This document shows positions 63,406 to 64,000 of a stretch of 64,000 nt of DNA, one piece after another. The DNA comes from Oryzicola mucosus. GTDB taxonomy: Bacteria; Pseudomonadota; Alphaproteobacteria; Rhizobiales; Rhizobiaceae. The translations under genes and the position numbers were made by a program. The stretch lies in NCBI RefSeq assembly GCF_014534685.1, contig NZ_JACVVX010000002.1, positions 248,001-312,000 on the forward strand. The letters are read 5' to 3'. Each line of letters starts with the position of its first letter. Position 1 is the first letter of the stretch. The notes beneath the pieces are model-generated. The model did not search any database, had not been told where the DNA came from, and worked only from the letters and a program-made list of their open reading frames with translations.

Positions 63406-63999
63406 TCAGTCCCTGTCGCTGAGATCCGTACCGAGCGTGTCCTTGATGAAGATCATGCCGATGATCAGCGTCATGGCTGCAATCGCTATCGGGTACCAGA
63501 GGCCGTAGTAGATATCGCCCCTGGCGGCGCTCATGGCGAAGACGGTCGCCGGCAGCAGTCCGCCGAACCAGCCATTGCCGATGTGATAGGGCAGCGACAT
63601 GCCGGTGTAGCGGATGCGGGTCGGGAACATCTCGACCAGGATGGCGGCAATCGGGCCATAGACCATGGTCACATACAGCACGAGGATGAACAGGACGCCG
63701 ATGACCTTCGGCCAGCTGACCTGCGCCGGATCGGCCACCATGGCATAGGTGCCTGTAGCCTCGTTCAGCACCAGCGGGTAGCCCGCATCGTGCAGCGACT
63801 TGTGGACCGCGTTGTTGAAGGCGGTGGTCTGTGCGGCGGCATCCGCGCCGGCCTGTATGGCATCGAACGACGCAACCGTCTCGCTGCCCACCGTCACGGT
63901 CGCCGGGGTGCCAGGCGCCGCTGTCGTCACCACGTCGTACGGCACCGAGTTGCGGGCGAGGAAGCCCGTGGCGATGTCACAGGAGGTGGTGAACTTGGC
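63406..63999 (-). CDS. MFS transporter, C-terminal part (5' end outside window)
   Basis: The last 198 residues of a major facilitator superfamily transporter; the frame remains open to the right edge. Visible are a large hydrophilic insertion (about 60-80 residues, Ala/Thr/Val-rich), then PKVIGVLFILVLYVTMVYGP, the loop signature EMFPTRIRYTGMSLPYHIGN, WFGGLLPATVFAMSAARGDI and a final helix with IGMIFIKDTLGTDLSD. The MFPTRIRYTGMSLPYH motif is usual in the metabolite:H+ symporter/ProP-like branch. The substrate is not readable. A terminator follows. Confidence 0.88.
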   Translation of the reverse strand, partial: AKFTTSCDIATGFLARNSVPYDVVTTAAPGTPATVTVGSETVASFDAIQAGADAAAQTTAFNNAVHKSLHDAGYPLVLNEATGTYAMVADPAQVSWPKVIGVLFILVLYVTMVYGPIAAILVEMFPTRIRYTGMSLPYHIGNGWFGGLLPATVFAMSAARGDIYYGLWYPIAIAAMTLIIGMIFIKDTLGTDLSDRD

Positions 64000-64000
64000 G

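Overview
The window looks like chromosome from a high-GC alphaproteobacterium of the Hyphomicrobiales (Rhizobiales), most like Mesorhizobium, Aminobacter or a related Phyllobacteriaceae. The evidence is gene content and order: petABC with a 'BA14K' protein, extensin-like proteins, DUF3775, DUF1059, a petP-petR regulatory pair with a histidine kinase, and the block greA - LPS core glycosyltransferases - lrp - trxB - lsrB followed by an AbcR-type small RNA, which is the arrangement known from Sinorhizobium meliloti. No rRNA, tRNA, insertion sequence, integrase, prophage or CRISPR array is seen. Most of the window is core genome with short intergenic spaces.

Layout. 1-10 kb: a 5'-truncated CoA-pyrophosphatase NUDIX gene, CCA-adding enzyme, DUF1059, DEAD-box helicase, hemF, an ECF sigma/anti-sigma pair divergent from an exported DUF4394 protein, a Pro/His/Gly-rich exported protein, soxR with a textbook SoxR promoter pointing away from it, and trmL. 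10-18 kb: two translationally coupled half-size ABC exporters, a small DUF6665-like protein, the cytochrome bc1 operon petABC with a terminator, and apt. 18-29 kb, mostly minus strand: two MaoC-type proteins, corA, ychF, a VapBC-type toxin-antitoxin pair between ychF and pth, rplY, prs, then lgt - methyltransferase - pgeF - an M24-fold hydrolase that has lost its metal ligands, and a ParDE pair whose toxin start is frameshifted.

29-43 kb: ubiK-like, ybjN and csaA genes, a perfect 22-bp inverted repeat, a ChaC-type cyclotransferase, histidine kinase - petR - petP with a candidate MarR operator, ilvE, a metallo-hydrolase, BA14K, two cold-shock genes, a two-domain Kazal-like lipoprotein, and uvrB with a long N-terminal extension. 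43-51 kb: an exported protein of unknown function, YciA thioesterase, an HxlR regulator divergent from an FMN reductase, an HlyC/CorC-type protein, two extensin-like proteins, DUF3775, DUF486 and a PQQ-type sugar dehydrogenase.

51-64 kb: DedA-like protein, greA with a terminator-like leader, LPS core glycosyltransferases, lrp, trxB, the LysR regulator lsrB/vtlR, an AbcR (alpha-r15) sRNA with a palindrome suited to LysR binding, an unassigned terminator, an RTX-repeat protein, msrP, an EF-G-like GTPase lacking the usual switch II histidine, and the C-terminal part of an MFS transporter cut by the window edge.

I did not find a clearly new multi-gene system. The items most worth a second look are the SoxR promoter with no intact target, the LsrB-AbcR intergenic region with its second terminator, the metal-free M24 protein in the lgt operon, and the shared TGTAAGG motif between the sigma operon and the DUF4394 gene.
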